Shown here: piece by piece, positions 49,211-59,116 of the stretch | How positions within the stretch are numbered: position 1 is the stretch's first letter | How the letters are laid out: each line of letters begins with the position of its first letter | From: Verrucomicrobiales bacterium | GTDB lineage: Bacteria > Verrucomicrobiota > Verrucomicrobiia > Limisphaerales > J093 | DNA length: 64,000 bases | Reading direction: 5' to 3' | NCBI GenBank assembly: GCA_015075445.1 | Contig: JABTUJ010000032.1 | Span: forward strand, 53,142-117,141 | Program-made: the position numbers and the translations under genes | The notes under the pieces: generated by a model | Seen by the model: only the letters and a program-made list of their open reading frames with translations | The model's database searches: none | What the model was told of the DNA's origin: nothing

Positions 49211-51706
49211 ATGAAGACGAAACCGCTCCTTCTTGGATTCCCACTCGTCACGGCACTCGTGACAACTCAAGCCGCCCAATCCGGCGACTTCACCTACGAA
49301 GCCGGGAGCGCTGGGATCACCGTAACCGGCTACATTGGCATCGGAGCCGTTGCCGTCATCCCCGACACCCTCGCGGGCCTGCCGGTTACCGGCGTCGGCA
49401 ACATGGCGTTTTCTGACTGTACCCGCCTGACGAGCGTCGTGATAGGCAACAGGGTCGCGGACATCGGCGTCGCGGCGTTCAGGCGCTGCACCAGCCTTAG
49501 CAGCATCGTCATCCCCGACAGCGTGAGCCGCATCGGAGAACGGGCGTTCCAGGGTTGCACCGGCCTGACTGGCCTGATCATCGGCAACGGTGTCACCAGT
49601 ATCGGGTGGTGGGCATTCTCAGGCTGCTCGGGTCTGATCAGCGTGGTGATCGGCAATAGTGTCACGACCATCGGTGATTGGGCGTTCGAGCGTTGCACCA
49701 GCCTCACCGGCGTCACGATCCCCGACAGCGTCCGAAGCATTGGGAGCCGTGCGTTCACCCGCTGTACAGGCCTGACCAGCCTCACGATTCCGACCCGTGT
49801 CGGAAGCATCGGGTATGGGGCGTTCCGGGAGTGCACGGCACTCTCGGGTATCCTCGTCGAGGGCTCAAACCCCTTCTATCACAGTCAGGACGGGGTGTTG
49901 TTCAGCAAAGACCAGGGGACGCTCATCGCATGCCCAGGTGGTAAAGGTGGAAGCTACACAGTCCCCACCTCTGTCTCTCGCATCGAGCATGAGGCATTCT
50001 CTGGATGCACCGGCCTGACCACCATCACGATTCTCGACAGTGTCAGCGAGATTGGATCGGTGGCCTTCCAGGGCTGCTCTGGCCTGACGAGCGTGACGAT
50101 TCCCGACACCGTTACCAGTATTGGAGCGTATGCGTTCAGAGACTGCAACACGCTCTCGAGCGTCACGCTCCCCGCCCGCCTCGCGTACCTCGGTGCGTGG
50201 ACTTTTGCCGGCTGCACCGGTCTAAGCAGCGTGATAATCGGTAGCCGCGTTACCGGCATCGGGGATGGGGCGTTCTCTGGTTGCACCGGGCTGCCCAGCG
50301 TGGTGCTTCCCGAGTCCGTCATCAGCATCGGGGAGGCGGCGTTCTCTGAGTGTACTGGCCTGACGACAATCACCATCCCAGACAGTGTCACTCGCACCGG
50401 GACTGGCGCGTTCAGTGGGTGCACCGGCCTGGAAAGCATCACCATTGGCAAGGGCGTCCATATCAGAATGGGAGAGGTGTTTCAAGGTTGCTCGAGCCTT
50501 AGCAGCGTCGAGATCGCTAACGGGGCAAAGACCATCGTGGCCGAGGCGTTTGCGGAGTTTAGCACCCTGACGAATATTGCGTTGCCCAACAGTGTCACCA
50601 GTATTGGGTGGGCGGCGTTCCGCGGTTGCACTGGCCTGACGCGGATAGCGATCCCCGAAGGCGTCCCGAGTATCGAGGACGGGACGTTTTATGGATGCAG
50701 CGGCCTGACGGAGATCATGATTCCCGACAGCGTCACCAGCATCGGGGGCGCAGCGTTCTGGAACTGCAGTGGCCTGATCAGCCTGGCGATCCCGGACGGC
50801 GTCAGCAGTATCGTGCCAGACGCGATCTTCAATTGCACGAACCTGGCCAGTGTCATCATCGGCAGCGGCCTCACCAACATCGCGCAGGAACTGTTCTGGA
50901 GCTGCGTAGGCCTGACCAGCATTACGGTGGATCCAGGAAATCCCGCCTACAGCAGTCAGGATGGTGTTCTGTATGACAAGGCGCAGCTGCGGTTGATTGT
51001 ATTCCCCCAGAGTAAACTCGGAGAGTACTGCGTGTCGGACGGTGTAACGAGCATTGAGGCGGGAGCGTTCCAAGGCTGCATCGGCCTCACACGCGTCACG
51101 ATTCCCGACAGCGTGGTGGATCTGGGCCACTCTGCGTTTTCGGGGTGCAGCAGCCTGACCGCCGGGTGGGTCGGCAATGGTGTCAGCCAGATTGGATCTG
51201 GGACGTTCTTCGGTTGCACGAATCTCCGGATCGTCATACTGGGGACGGGTGTTACACACGTTGCGGGACCATTCTGGTGGGGGCGTGGTGGGGGCGGTGC
51301 GGGAGCGTTCTCCGAGTGTACCAGCCTCAGCCGGATCTTCTTCCAGGGCGCGATGCCGAGCGTTGGTGAGGCGTTTGCCAGCACAGACAACGTGACCGTG
51401 TACTACCTACCCGGAATGACAGGCTGGGGGACGAGCTTCGGCGGTCGGCCCACGGCCCTCTTTGTCCCCCTCACGCTGGGGGAGGAGCCAGCCACGGCCT
51501 CGGGTTCGCTGTCGCTTCTGAGTTCATCCCCACCTCCAGCAACCGTCCGTGTCCAGCGCAGCACGAACCTGCGGGACTGGGAGAACTGGCAGACCGTGTC
51601 CCGCGATGAAGGGCCGCGTGAGCTCCGTGACGCTGACGCGAACAGCGCGCCGTATCGGTTCTATCGCCTCATCGAAGAGTCAAGCAAGGACGCGAAGGAC
51701 CCTTGA
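49211..51706 (+). CDS. BspA-type leucine-rich repeat protein (LRR_5)
   Basis: 831 residues. Signal peptide about 1-22 (LLLGFPLVTALVTTQA). From residue about 40 to 690 there are about 25 copies of a 23-residue repeat with consensus LTSVTIPDSVTSIGxxAFxGCTG, interrupted at two places by longer units containing YxSQDGVL. This is the Treponema/Bacteroides BspA fold, an elongated surface binding protein. The underlying 69-base repeats are visible in the DNA. The C-terminus (about 765-831) is the 'VQRSTNLRDW ... FYRL' module. Adhesion or carbohydrate/protein binding is inferred. Confidence 0.85.
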   Translation: MKTKPLLLGFPLVTALVTTQAAQSGDFTYEAGSAGITVTGYIGIGAVAVIPDTLAGLPVTGVGNMAFSDCTRLTSVVIGNRVADIGVAAFRRCTSLSSIVIPDSVSRIGERAFQGCTGLTGLIIGNGVTSIGWWAFSGCSGLISVVIGNSVTTIGDWAFERCTSLTGVTIPDSVRSIGSRAFTRCTGLTSLTIPTRVGSIGYGAFRECTALSGILVEGSNPFYHSQDGVLFSKDQGTLIACPGGKGGSYTVPTSVSRIEHEAFSGCTGLTTITILDSVSEIGSVAFQGCSGLTSVTIPDTVTSIGAYAFRDCNTLSSVTLPARLAYLGAWTFAGCTGLSSVIIGSRVTGIGDGAFSGCTGLPSVVLPESVISIGEAAFSECTGLTTITIPDSVTRTGTGAFSGCTGLESITIGKGVHIRMGEVFQGCSSLSSVEIANGAKTIVAEAFAEFSTLTNIALPNSVTSIGWAAFRGCTGLTRIAIPEGVPSIEDGTFYGCSGLTEIMIPDSVTSIGGAAFWNCSGLISLAIPDGVSSIVPDAIFNCTNLASVIIGSGLTNIAQELFWSCVGLTSITVDPGNPAYSSQDGVLYDKAQLRLIVFPQSKLGEYCVSDGVTSIEAGAFQGCIGLTRVTIPDSVVDLGHSAFSGCSSLTAGWVGNGVSQIGSGTFFGCTNLRIVILGTGVTHVAGPFWWGRGGGGAGAFSECTSLSRIFFQGAMPSVGEAFASTDNVTVYYLPGMTGWGTSFGGRPTALFVPLTLGEEPATASGSLSLLSSSPPPATVRVQRSTNLRDWENWQTVSRDEGPRELRDADANSAPYRFYRLIEESSKDAKDP

Positions 51707-51755
51707 TGACGCCCGTTCCACCGCCGCGCCGATCACCCTCAACCAACACACTGAA

Positions 51756-53132
51756 ATGAAGACTCCCAGACAGAACGCGCACGCTTGCACCCGCCGCTCC
51801 TTCCTCCGCCTCGGCGCGGGGGCGGCCCTCCTGTTCGTGCCGGCGAACCGCAAAGGAGCGCTGTTCGCCGGAAGCGGGGAACCGGCGACACCCGTGGTGA
51901 GCATCGCGAAAGTCCGGAACGGCGACCTCCCCGCGGCCGTCGAGGAGGCGATCGACCTGTTGGGTGGCATCCAGCAGGTGACCGCAGGCAAACAGCGGAT
52001 TCTGCTCAAGCCGAACCTGGTGGCGGAAGGCGCGGCGTACACCACCAAGCCGGCGGTCATCCGCACCCTCGCCCGGCTGATGTTGGACGCGGGCAAGGAG
52101 GTGCTGATCGGCGAGGGATCCGCCTATGCCACCGGCGTCAACCTCGTGAACGATCGCCCTTACGTCACCCGTTGTCCGGACCTCTTGGAGCGGCTGCAGC
52201 AGACGGTCTTCGACCGGTTGGGCTACACGGCCCTGGCCAGGTCCTTGGGCGTGCCACTGCTCAACCTGCACCTCGGTGACCTGGTCACCGTGCCGGTGCC
52301 GCAGGGGCTTTTCTGGAAGGAGATCACGCTGCCTCGCATCCTGACGGAGGTGGATCTTCTCTGCTCGGTGCCAATGATGAAGACGCACCAAATGGCCACC
52401 GTCACCCTCGGGCTCAAGAACCTCATCGGGTGCTATCCCGGTGCGTGTTACGGCACGTTCCGCTATTGGGTGCATGACCAGTGTGCGCTCAAGTCCTCTC
52501 CCGGCACGGCTTTTGAGATCCTCGATATGGCGCAGGTCAACAAGCTGGGGCTGACGGTCATTGACGGTTCCACGGCGATGCAGGGCGATGGGCCGGTGGG
52601 CGGATCGCTGCTGGCCATGAACTTGATCGTGGCCGGCACCAGTCCGCTGGCAGCGGACATGGTGGCGGCCCGCCTGATGGGGTTCACCAACCTGGACGCG
52701 ATTCCCCAGTTCGCCTGGGCGCACAAGCTGGGCCTGCGCCCGGCCACCCTCGAGGACATCGAGGTGCGCGGCGAGAAGATCGCCGAGGTGCAAAGGAACT
52801 TCGTCCGAGCAACGCCCTATCCTTGGGTCCCGTACTCCCCGGAGATTTACCCCTCCCTGCAGCCGAAACTTGAAGTCGGACCGGACCAAAAGGCGGTCAT
52901 CACCTGGGACGACGCCGCCCCCATGCCGCGACCCCGGATCGAGTATGACGCGGACCAGAAGGCCTCTCTGAGCTGGACGAACCAGTCAGCCGGACCGCGG
53001 GCGTACCTCGAGCGCCACTCGCGCCTGCACCCGACGGGCTGGCGCCGCGTGCCGCTTGCGGCCCCGGGCCGGGCCGAATTCGACATGACCCAGGCAACCA
53101 ACCAGTTCTTCCGGCTGCGGAAACTCGACTAG
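51756..53132 (+). CDS. Tat-exported DUF362 domain protein
   Basis: 458 residues from the ATG at 51756. Tat signal CTRRSFLRLGAGAALLFVP. The DUF362 core runs about 45-330: KQRILLKPNLV, KEVLIGEGSAY, LTEVDLLCSVPMMKTHQMATVTLGLKNLIGCYPG, LTVIDGSTAMQGDGPVGG and ADMVAARLMGF. There is no CxxC ferredoxin cluster, which some family members carry. The C-terminal about 70 residues are the 'W ... FFRL' module. An earlier in-frame start would overlap the LRR gene. Biochemical role unknown. Confidence 0.8.
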   Translation: MKTPRQNAHACTRRSFLRLGAGAALLFVPANRKGALFAGSGEPATPVVSIAKVRNGDLPAAVEEAIDLLGGIQQVTAGKQRILLKPNLVAEGAAYTTKPAVIRTLARLMLDAGKEVLIGEGSAYATGVNLVNDRPYVTRCPDLLERLQQTVFDRLGYTALARSLGVPLLNLHLGDLVTVPVPQGLFWKEITLPRILTEVDLLCSVPMMKTHQMATVTLGLKNLIGCYPGACYGTFRYWVHDQCALKSSPGTAFEILDMAQVNKLGLTVIDGSTAMQGDGPVGGSLLAMNLIVAGTSPLAADMVAARLMGFTNLDAIPQFAWAHKLGLRPATLEDIEVRGEKIAEVQRNFVRATPYPWVPYSPEIYPSLQPKLEVGPDQKAVITWDDAAPMPRPRIEYDADQKASLSWTNQSAGPRAYLERHSRLHPTGWRRVPLAAPGRAEFDMTQATNQFFRLRKLD

Positions 53133-53232
53133 CATGCTCGACGCGCGTGAACTCGGACTCGACCCGCACGCGCCGGATGGGCGTACACACTATGCCTCCC
53201 GTGCAGGAGCCGATCACGAAGCCGTCGTGGGA

Positions 53233-55026
53233 ATGAAGCCCTCGAGGCAGCCAGCACGCTCCGGTCAAGGCAGGCGGCGCCTGTTAGTGCTGGCTTGGGC
53301 ACTGCTACTGCCCGCCGCGGTCGCGGGCAACGGGTATCTGGTGGGCCGCCGCGACCTGCCGGTGAACACGAGCCCTCCGCCCAGCGGACCGGTTCACTGC
53401 GTGGCGGACTACGAGCCGGTGGCGGGTCTGCTGATCGCCTGGAAGGACGAGCCGCAGTTGCACGGCGTGCTTGCCCAACTGGTGGGCCAGGTCACCACCG
53501 TGGGGGATGCGGACGTCTGGATTGCCGTGGAGGATGCGGCGCGACAACCTTTTCGCCTCCGCCTCAGTCAAGCGGCGGGGGCTCAGACCAACCGCCTGCA
53601 TTTCCTCGTGTGCGCGTTGGATAGCCCCTGGATGCGCGACTTTGGCCCCCGCTACATCTGGGAGGGCGACTGCCGGGCGGTCGTTCGCTTCACCTACGAT
53701 TGGGGGCAGAAGAACGACGATGCCTTCAGCCGGTTTTTTGCTGGCCGGATGCAGCACGCCCTCTACGAGCTGCCGTTGCGGCACAACGGCGGCAACTTCC
53801 AGGTCTCGACGCGCGGCGACGCGCACCTGACGCGGCTGCTGACGATGGCCAATCCGGGACTGACCGAGGCGGAACTGGCTCGATTCCTCGGCGACTACCT
53901 GGGCGTCGAGGTGACCTTCCATCCCCTTTCGTATGCCGACCCGTCCGGTCACCTCGACATGTGGATGCTGCTCTGCGACGAGCGCACGGTGATGATCAAC
54001 TACTGGCCCTTCGATCCTGGTTCTGTGGCGGACCGCGTGTGCGAAGCCGCCGCCGGGACCATGGCCGCCCGCGGTTATGTCGTCCATCGCCTGCCGGCAC
54101 GAAGCCATGCCTGGTACGAGAACCACACCTATGCCAACACGGTGATCTGCAACAACCTCGTGCTGATTCCCTCCTTTTCCCATCCCGCGGTGGCCCCCCT
54201 GAACGCGGAGGCGCTGGCGACCTGGCGTCGCGCCATGCCCCGCGCCACGGTTGTGCCCATCGACTGCGAGGCCCTGGTCGCAAGGGGTGGGTTCCTGCAT
54301 TGTCTCGTCACCCCTATCCCGCGGCCGCGCGGCGGGGTCCACCCGACCGTCCTCCTCCAGACCTGTCGCGGTGGCCAGGTGCTGCGGCCCGGCGCCGACG
54401 CGACGATCCGCTGGATCTCCGACGATGACCTCGGGGTGACCGGGGTGGACCTGCTCCTCTCGACAGACGGCGGCGCCGCGTTCGACCAGGACATTGCCTC
54501 CGGGCTGGCGCCGGTCGGTTCCTTTCGCTGGCGCGTCCCGGAGTTGGATATCCCCCGCGCCCGGATCCGCGTGGTGGCCCGAGATGCGGACGGCCACGTT
54601 GGCCACGACGACAGCGCATCGGACCTGCTGATTCAACCCATGGTGGACGAGGACCTGGATGGCCTGGCGGATGACTGGGAACGCGACCATTTCGGCAGCA
54701 CGACCGTCGCCCACGGCGGCGCAGACTCGGATCAGGACCAGGACGGGTTCTCGGACCTGGCCGAGTTCCTCGCCGGGACTTCGCCCACGAATGCGGCGGA
54801 TCATCTTCGAATCGGCCAGATCCTTCGCTATGAAGCCGACGGCATCCGGGTCACCTGGGAGACCCGGAACGAGCGTCTCTACACGCTCTCCACCACCACC
54901 CACCTGGGGCCCAACACGCGTTGGCAACCTGTCTATGAGACGGCCGGCGACGGCCGCTCCCGCAGCTACATCAGGTCGGGTCTGACGACGCCCACATTCT
55001 ATCGGCTCGAGGCCCGGCCCCCGTGA
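53233..55026 (+). CDS. secreted agmatine deiminase/peptidylarginine deiminase-family protein
   Basis: 597 residues from the ATG at 53233 (an ATG at 53134 is also possible). Signal anchor RLLVLAWALLLPAAVAG. The guanidino-modifying core carries Asp136 in WMRDFGP, HNGGNF, His240 and Asp242 in GHLDMWML, and the nucleophile Cys357 in GGFLHCLVT, the full set for agmatine/peptidyl-arginine deiminases. After the core come an Ig-like segment, a calcium-binding-like Asp-rich stretch (DEDLDGLADDW ... DSDQDQDGFSDLAEF), and the 'W ... FYRL' module. Export plus these domains point to an extracellular deiminase; whether it acts on free agmatine or on proteins is open. Confidence 0.8.
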   Translation: MKPSRQPARSGQGRRRLLVLAWALLLPAAVAGNGYLVGRRDLPVNTSPPPSGPVHCVADYEPVAGLLIAWKDEPQLHGVLAQLVGQVTTVGDADVWIAVEDAARQPFRLRLSQAAGAQTNRLHFLVCALDSPWMRDFGPRYIWEGDCRAVVRFTYDWGQKNDDAFSRFFAGRMQHALYELPLRHNGGNFQVSTRGDAHLTRLLTMANPGLTEAELARFLGDYLGVEVTFHPLSYADPSGHLDMWMLLCDERTVMINYWPFDPGSVADRVCEAAAGTMAARGYVVHRLPARSHAWYENHTYANTVICNNLVLIPSFSHPAVAPLNAEALATWRRAMPRATVVPIDCEALVARGGFLHCLVTPIPRPRGGVHPTVLLQTCRGGQVLRPGADATIRWISDDDLGVTGVDLLLSTDGGAAFDQDIASGLAPVGSFRWRVPELDIPRARIRVVARDADGHVGHDDSASDLLIQPMVDEDLDGLADDWERDHFGSTTVAHGGADSDQDQDGFSDLAEFLAGTSPTNAADHLRIGQILRYEADGIRVTWETRNERLYTLSTTTHLGPNTRWQPVYETAGDGRSRSYIRSGLTTPTFYRLEARPP

Positions 55027-55054
55027 TCGCGTGAGCGTGCCACATTTCCCACGG

Positions 55055-57766
55055 CTACCGGGGACAAGGCACGAGGTAGCTGCGCGTCCACTCCGGATGA
55101 TCGGGGAAAGCCGGCACGTCCAGCCAGTCCGGACCCTCGCCCCAGGTGCTCCAGAGGAACCACTCCTTCCAGTCCTCATCGGAAAGCCGCCGCGGCGGGC
55201 CCACCAACTCGAACTCGTAGTGGCTCAACACCGGCCCGGCAAACACCGCCGGGCCCGTGGGGGTTCGGACGGCTAGCATCAGCAGCAGAACATTGCCCAC
55301 CCCTTGGTGCAGAACGCTGCCGGGATCACCTTCATCGGGTGGATCGGTATGGACGTCGGCCACCACCAGATCTTGCCGGTCGCAACCCATGTCGAGGCTA
55401 AACGGACCGGGCTCCTTCCAGGCCAGGCTGCGATAGAACAACCGTGGATACCAGCCATCATAGACCCGGACGCCCAAGGATGATGCCGGTGCCCAACCCA
55501 CTTCTTCCACCATGTTGCGGATGAACAGTTCCTCCTCGGCGCGGAACGCCCGGCCCGCCAACTCCGCCTCCGACAGTTGCTCGAGCATGGCCGCGGTGTC
55601 CGCAAAGTATCCCAGGAACGCCACTTGATTCTGCTGATCGACCCGCACGCCTTCGTTCATCGACAGCTCGCCGATCAACGCCGCCGCCCGCACCGCCATC
55701 TGGCGCAGGCTCGCCCAGAAACGCGGGCGCGCCTCGACAAACCCCTCGGGGAAATAGCACCGCCCTACGGCGGTATAGGACTGCTTGGCGTAGAGGATCG
55801 TGTCATGCCGCAGGTGCGTCCACGAGGCAAGCTGGGTGTTGAGCGTCTTCAGGGCCCAGGCCCGGGTCCGCATCGCGTCCGGGTAGGCCGCGTCGGTGGT
55901 GGGCGCCGACAACGCGCGCAAGGTGGCCAGCCAATCCATGAAGATGCTCTTCTGCCATGCCTCCGGGCTGAGTTGTCCCATCACCTCGCGCACCGCCGCC
56001 AGGTTATGCTGGTAAGGCATCCCATCCCGAAACCGCACGGCGTGGTCGCTGGAAGAGCGCGCGTTCACATCCGTCATGCGCGCCACCAGCTCCGGCACAA
56101 TCTGGTCGTTCCCCAGAACCGCAAACGCCACATCCAGCGCGCTGGGCACACGCCGGTTGACCTTCCCAATACAGCCGTCCTCCTCCCAGAGAATGCTGTC
56201 AAACACCAGATTGGCCGTGGCCCAGCTATCCGGCACAAACTTCTGTCCCAGGACCGTGAACGTGCGGGGCAACAGGATTTGTTCCGGGCCGAACGGCGAG
56301 ACGTAGTAGTCGCTGCGAATGAGCTGCGTGCCCAGTTCGCCCGCGAGAATCGCGGCCTGCACGGCCTGCAGCGTCTCGACGCCGGGCACATCCGCCAGCG
56401 ATTCAATGCCCGCCCCGCGCAAGAGCCCGCCCAACTGGGCGAAGGTCAGCGAATCGGTCCACCCGACAAACGCCTGGATCACCCGGTCGCTGCTCCGCCA
56501 CGTCTCGAACTCGCCAGACTCCTTGAGCAGATGCCAGAGCACGATCGCGATGCCCAGTTCCCGGGGCGGCGCCGACTCGATCAGGTTCCCGAAGCATCGC
56601 GAATAGGGTCCGCCCGCCACCACCACGTCCGTCCGCCCGCACCACATCATCGCCCGGAAATACTGACTCAGTTCGGGGGTCTCGGTGTAATGACCTCGCG
56701 GTTTGAACTGGCTGAAGTCCACCACCCGGCAGGAACCGAAAAAGTCCCCTACGCAACGGAGTTCCTCCTCGTCAATCCAGGCGAGCGTCTCGACGACCCG
56801 CGCATCCGTCCCCAAGCTCGAGGTGGCGCTCTTGCCGGCCAGGAGCGACCGGGCCACCGTGAGGAAGTAATCGGCGTCCTTCAGGCATTCCGGGGGGAAC
56901 CCTGCCGGGGCTTCGTTCGCCGCGGCGGGCAGGCCGGCGGCCATGGCGTCAAGCATCCGCTGCAGGTTCTCGCGGAGGTAGATCACCTCCAGCTCCCGGA
57001 GGATCATGTCGAACGAGCGATGCCACGCCTGGAGGATCGCGTCACACGAAATGAACACCGGCAGATCATCCTCCCAAATCCGGTAGAACGCGTCGGCAAA
57101 GCTGTACGTGCCGAGCCGTTCGCTCACCACAAAGCCGTGCTTCCGGAAGACCGCCCGCTCCCGGTCATCCAGCCGGAAGTCGTTCTTCCGATAGTCGGGG
57201 TCGTCCCAGTCCCGGCCCACGTTGAACACTTCGGGATCGACGTTGAACAGATCCCAGTACCGGGCCTCGGTAGGATCCCAGGTGATCTCGGGCAGGTAAT
57301 CCGCCCCGCTCGGGTAGCGGGCCGCGAACTCGGTCGGCGAAAGCTGTCCCACTCGGGACAGCGCCTCGGCGAAGGCTGCACCGAACCTGAACACGTTCTC
57401 GCCGGAGCCCAGGCCTGTCTCTGGGTGGAGGAAGGCGGCGAAACGATAGAACGCGCCGGGACCGGTGGCGGCGAGGCGCAGGCGGCAGGGCTGCGACGTC
57501 GCGAGCCGTCGGGCATCGATGCGCGATCCCACGGGACTCCACTGCTTCAGGTCCGGGCTCTGTTGCACTTCGAAGATGGGCCGGAACGCGCCTTGGGACG
57601 CGTCGAGTTGGGCCGGCCATTCCAGTTCGACGGTGTCTTCCAGCAGGCGCACCGTCAGACGGGACGGGGTCGGGTTGGCGGCCTGCAGCCAGGCTGCGGT
57701 GCCCAGGCCGCAGGCGAGGATCAGCCAGAGAGGCCCTGGCCCGCGCTTTTCAGGATTTGTTTGCAT
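55055..57766 (-). CDS. secreted DUF3160 domain protein
   Basis: 903 residues. Signal peptide about 1-29 (LWLILACGLGTAAWLQAA). Residues about 32-112 hold a copy of the 'VQQSPDLKQW ... FYRF' module, here at the N-terminus. DUF3160 fills about 180-830, with FRKHGFVVSERLGTYSFADAFYRIWEDDLPVFISCDAILQAWHRSFDMILREL. No catalytic site is known to me for this family, which is common in Verrucomicrobia and Planctomycetes. Convergent with the deiminase gene. Confidence 0.8.
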   Translation of the reverse strand: MQTNPEKRGPGPLWLILACGLGTAAWLQAANPTPSRLTVRLLEDTVELEWPAQLDASQGAFRPIFEVQQSPDLKQWSPVGSRIDARRLATSQPCRLRLAATGPGAFYRFAAFLHPETGLGSGENVFRFGAAFAEALSRVGQLSPTEFAARYPSGADYLPEITWDPTEARYWDLFNVDPEVFNVGRDWDDPDYRKNDFRLDDRERAVFRKHGFVVSERLGTYSFADAFYRIWEDDLPVFISCDAILQAWHRSFDMILRELEVIYLRENLQRMLDAMAAGLPAAANEAPAGFPPECLKDADYFLTVARSLLAGKSATSSLGTDARVVETLAWIDEEELRCVGDFFGSCRVVDFSQFKPRGHYTETPELSQYFRAMMWCGRTDVVVAGGPYSRCFGNLIESAPPRELGIAIVLWHLLKESGEFETWRSSDRVIQAFVGWTDSLTFAQLGGLLRGAGIESLADVPGVETLQAVQAAILAGELGTQLIRSDYYVSPFGPEQILLPRTFTVLGQKFVPDSWATANLVFDSILWEEDGCIGKVNRRVPSALDVAFAVLGNDQIVPELVARMTDVNARSSSDHAVRFRDGMPYQHNLAAVREVMGQLSPEAWQKSIFMDWLATLRALSAPTTDAAYPDAMRTRAWALKTLNTQLASWTHLRHDTILYAKQSYTAVGRCYFPEGFVEARPRFWASLRQMAVRAAALIGELSMNEGVRVDQQNQVAFLGYFADTAAMLEQLSEAELAGRAFRAEEELFIRNMVEEVGWAPASSLGVRVYDGWYPRLFYRSLAWKEPGPFSLDMGCDRQDLVVADVHTDPPDEGDPGSVLHQGVGNVLLLMLAVRTPTGPAVFAGPVLSHYEFELVGPPRRLSDEDWKEWFLWSTWGEGPDWLDVPAFPDHPEWTRSYLVPCPR

Positions 57767-58358
57767 GGTCCGGGTGGATCTTGGGGTTCATCATGTCCGC
57801 GTTGATCTGTCACCTGCCGATGATGCATCCGCCGTGCCAGCCAGGTTCCGGGCGCGCGTGCCGGACGCACGGAACCACCTCGATGGCGCGGGCTCGGCGC
57901 CTCGCTGGCAAACGACCACACCGGTCTGGCCCCGGCCCTAAGCACACGCGAGAAGTCAGGCGGGAACACCAAAGACTTTGCACGGCAAGGGGAAGGAATC
58001 GGGACTCCGCCCGCTGATGACCGCCTGCCGCCAAGCCATCCGCGGAAACACACCACCCCGACGCAGCCCGTCGCCTCAACCATCCGGCTCTGTCGCCTCG
58101 AGTTCTACCCTCACGCCAACCTCTCCCTATGCTGCCTCTATGCTGAATCTGCGCAGTCCATGCGGACTTCAATGCAAAGTCAGCATGGCGTCAGTTCGGG
58201 AATAGCCAATCCAAGCGGAAATGGCAGGAACCGGGGAAGCGCGGCGAAACGAGCTCGCTGTCTACGAGGCGACCGTTGCCACGTCGTGAGGACGGCATAA
58301 GACATCGACGCCCCGGGAAACCGAACCCGGTGCAGAGCCGAGAGCCCCACTCCTCGCT
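57767..58358. other. noncoding region left of the integron
   Basis: Nothing convincing is coded here. It must contain the DUF3160 promoter near its left end. Short reading frames are arginine-rich shadows without family features. Confidence 0.4.
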
Positions 58359-58404
58359 CTTCAGGCTCAGAACCTGAAGGTCGGTGGTCCAACCCCCGCA
58401 ACCA
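58359..58404 (+). pseudogene. degenerate 3' half of a tRNA-Met-like gene
   Basis: CTTCAGG and CCTGAAG form a 7-bp arm around the loop CTCAGAA, matching an elongator tRNA-Met anticodon arm except that CAT is CAG. AGGTC follows as a five-base variable region, then a T-arm start GGTGGTCCAA that has lost bases, then CCCCCGCAACCA ending in CCA. No 5' half is present upstream. Looks like an integration scar or tRNA relic at the border of the integron. Confidence 0.35.
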
Positions 58405-58595
58405 ACCGCCGTTGATCATCAAGGACTTATCCCGCTGGCCTTCAGGAGCTTTGCCGGAAGTTGGCATCCCGCTTGCTACTTGTGACGCACCCTGACGATC
58501 TCTGACGATCTCTGGTGCACTACCAAACAAATGCCAAACACTTTGGCGCCCGGAGACCGCCGGATGAGGGCGGGTTCAAGTCCAGCAGTACCAAC
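58405..58595. other. junction between tRNA relic and last cassette
   Basis: Contains a 10-base direct repeat CTGACGATCT at 58492-58501 and 58502-58511. No clear attC was recognised after the last cassette gene, so the array end is eroded or truncated here. Confidence 0.4.
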
Positions 58596-59049
58596 TTAGT
58601 CGTGCACCACCGCGTAATGGCCAACCGTCCCGTCAGACCTGAAGCGGATCACGAGCCATTCAGAATCGCCGATTGCGTTTCCGTAACGTCCGGGTCCCAG
58701 GAAGTAGACCAAGTCCCACTCCTGGAAGTACGCTGTCTCGACATTCTCGCCGAGGAGAGCTACAACTTCCGGACCGCGACTTGCCGTCCAGAATCTGCCG
58801 CGTTATCAGGTCATCGACCATCCGCAGGCGAATGGGCAAAGCGTAAGCCCAGTAGTTTGTCATCACGATGGGTCCGAACTCACGCCGATATTCTCTCCAG
58901 GGTTCCGCCTCAAACGGCACCCGTGAGAGGTGCTCCCTGATCCGGAAATACTCAAACCAAATCACATAGCGGAACAGCGGTGACGCCAGGAGCACGGCCC
59001 CAATAAGACCTGCGATCAGAACGCTGAACCAAGTTCTACGTTGAATCAT
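58596..59049 (-). pseudogene. membrane-anchored SmpA/BamE-like cassette protein, frameshifted
   Basis: From the ATG at 59049, one N-terminal helix (FSVLIAGLIGAVLLASPLF), then a soluble domain to VDDLITRQILDGKSR. Near 58782 the frame breaks: the starting frame runs into a basic tail ending at 58660, while the natural continuation PEVVALLGENVETAYFQEWDLVYFLGP ... EWLVIRFRSDGTVGHYAVVHD lies one frame over and ends at 58596. Removing one G restores about 150 residues. The restored C-terminal half resembles the SmpA/OmlA (BamE) fold. It sits in the same cassette as the zinc-ribbon gene, with no attC between them. Confidence 0.6.
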
Positions 59050-59116
59050 CGTGGCGGCGGCGTCGAACCTGCGGTACCCCTCCACTGAGTGGCGCGACAA
59101 TCCGCTGTGTGAAATC

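Noticed and set aside
58359..58404. Functional tRNA-Leu(CAG)
   Set aside because: Variable region is short, the T-arm cannot pair and the 5' half is missing; it looks like a decayed tRNA-Met.
58180..58530. A 116-codon minus-strand frame over the tRNA-like relic
   Set aside because: Overlaps the relic and has no coding signal; better explained as noncoding.
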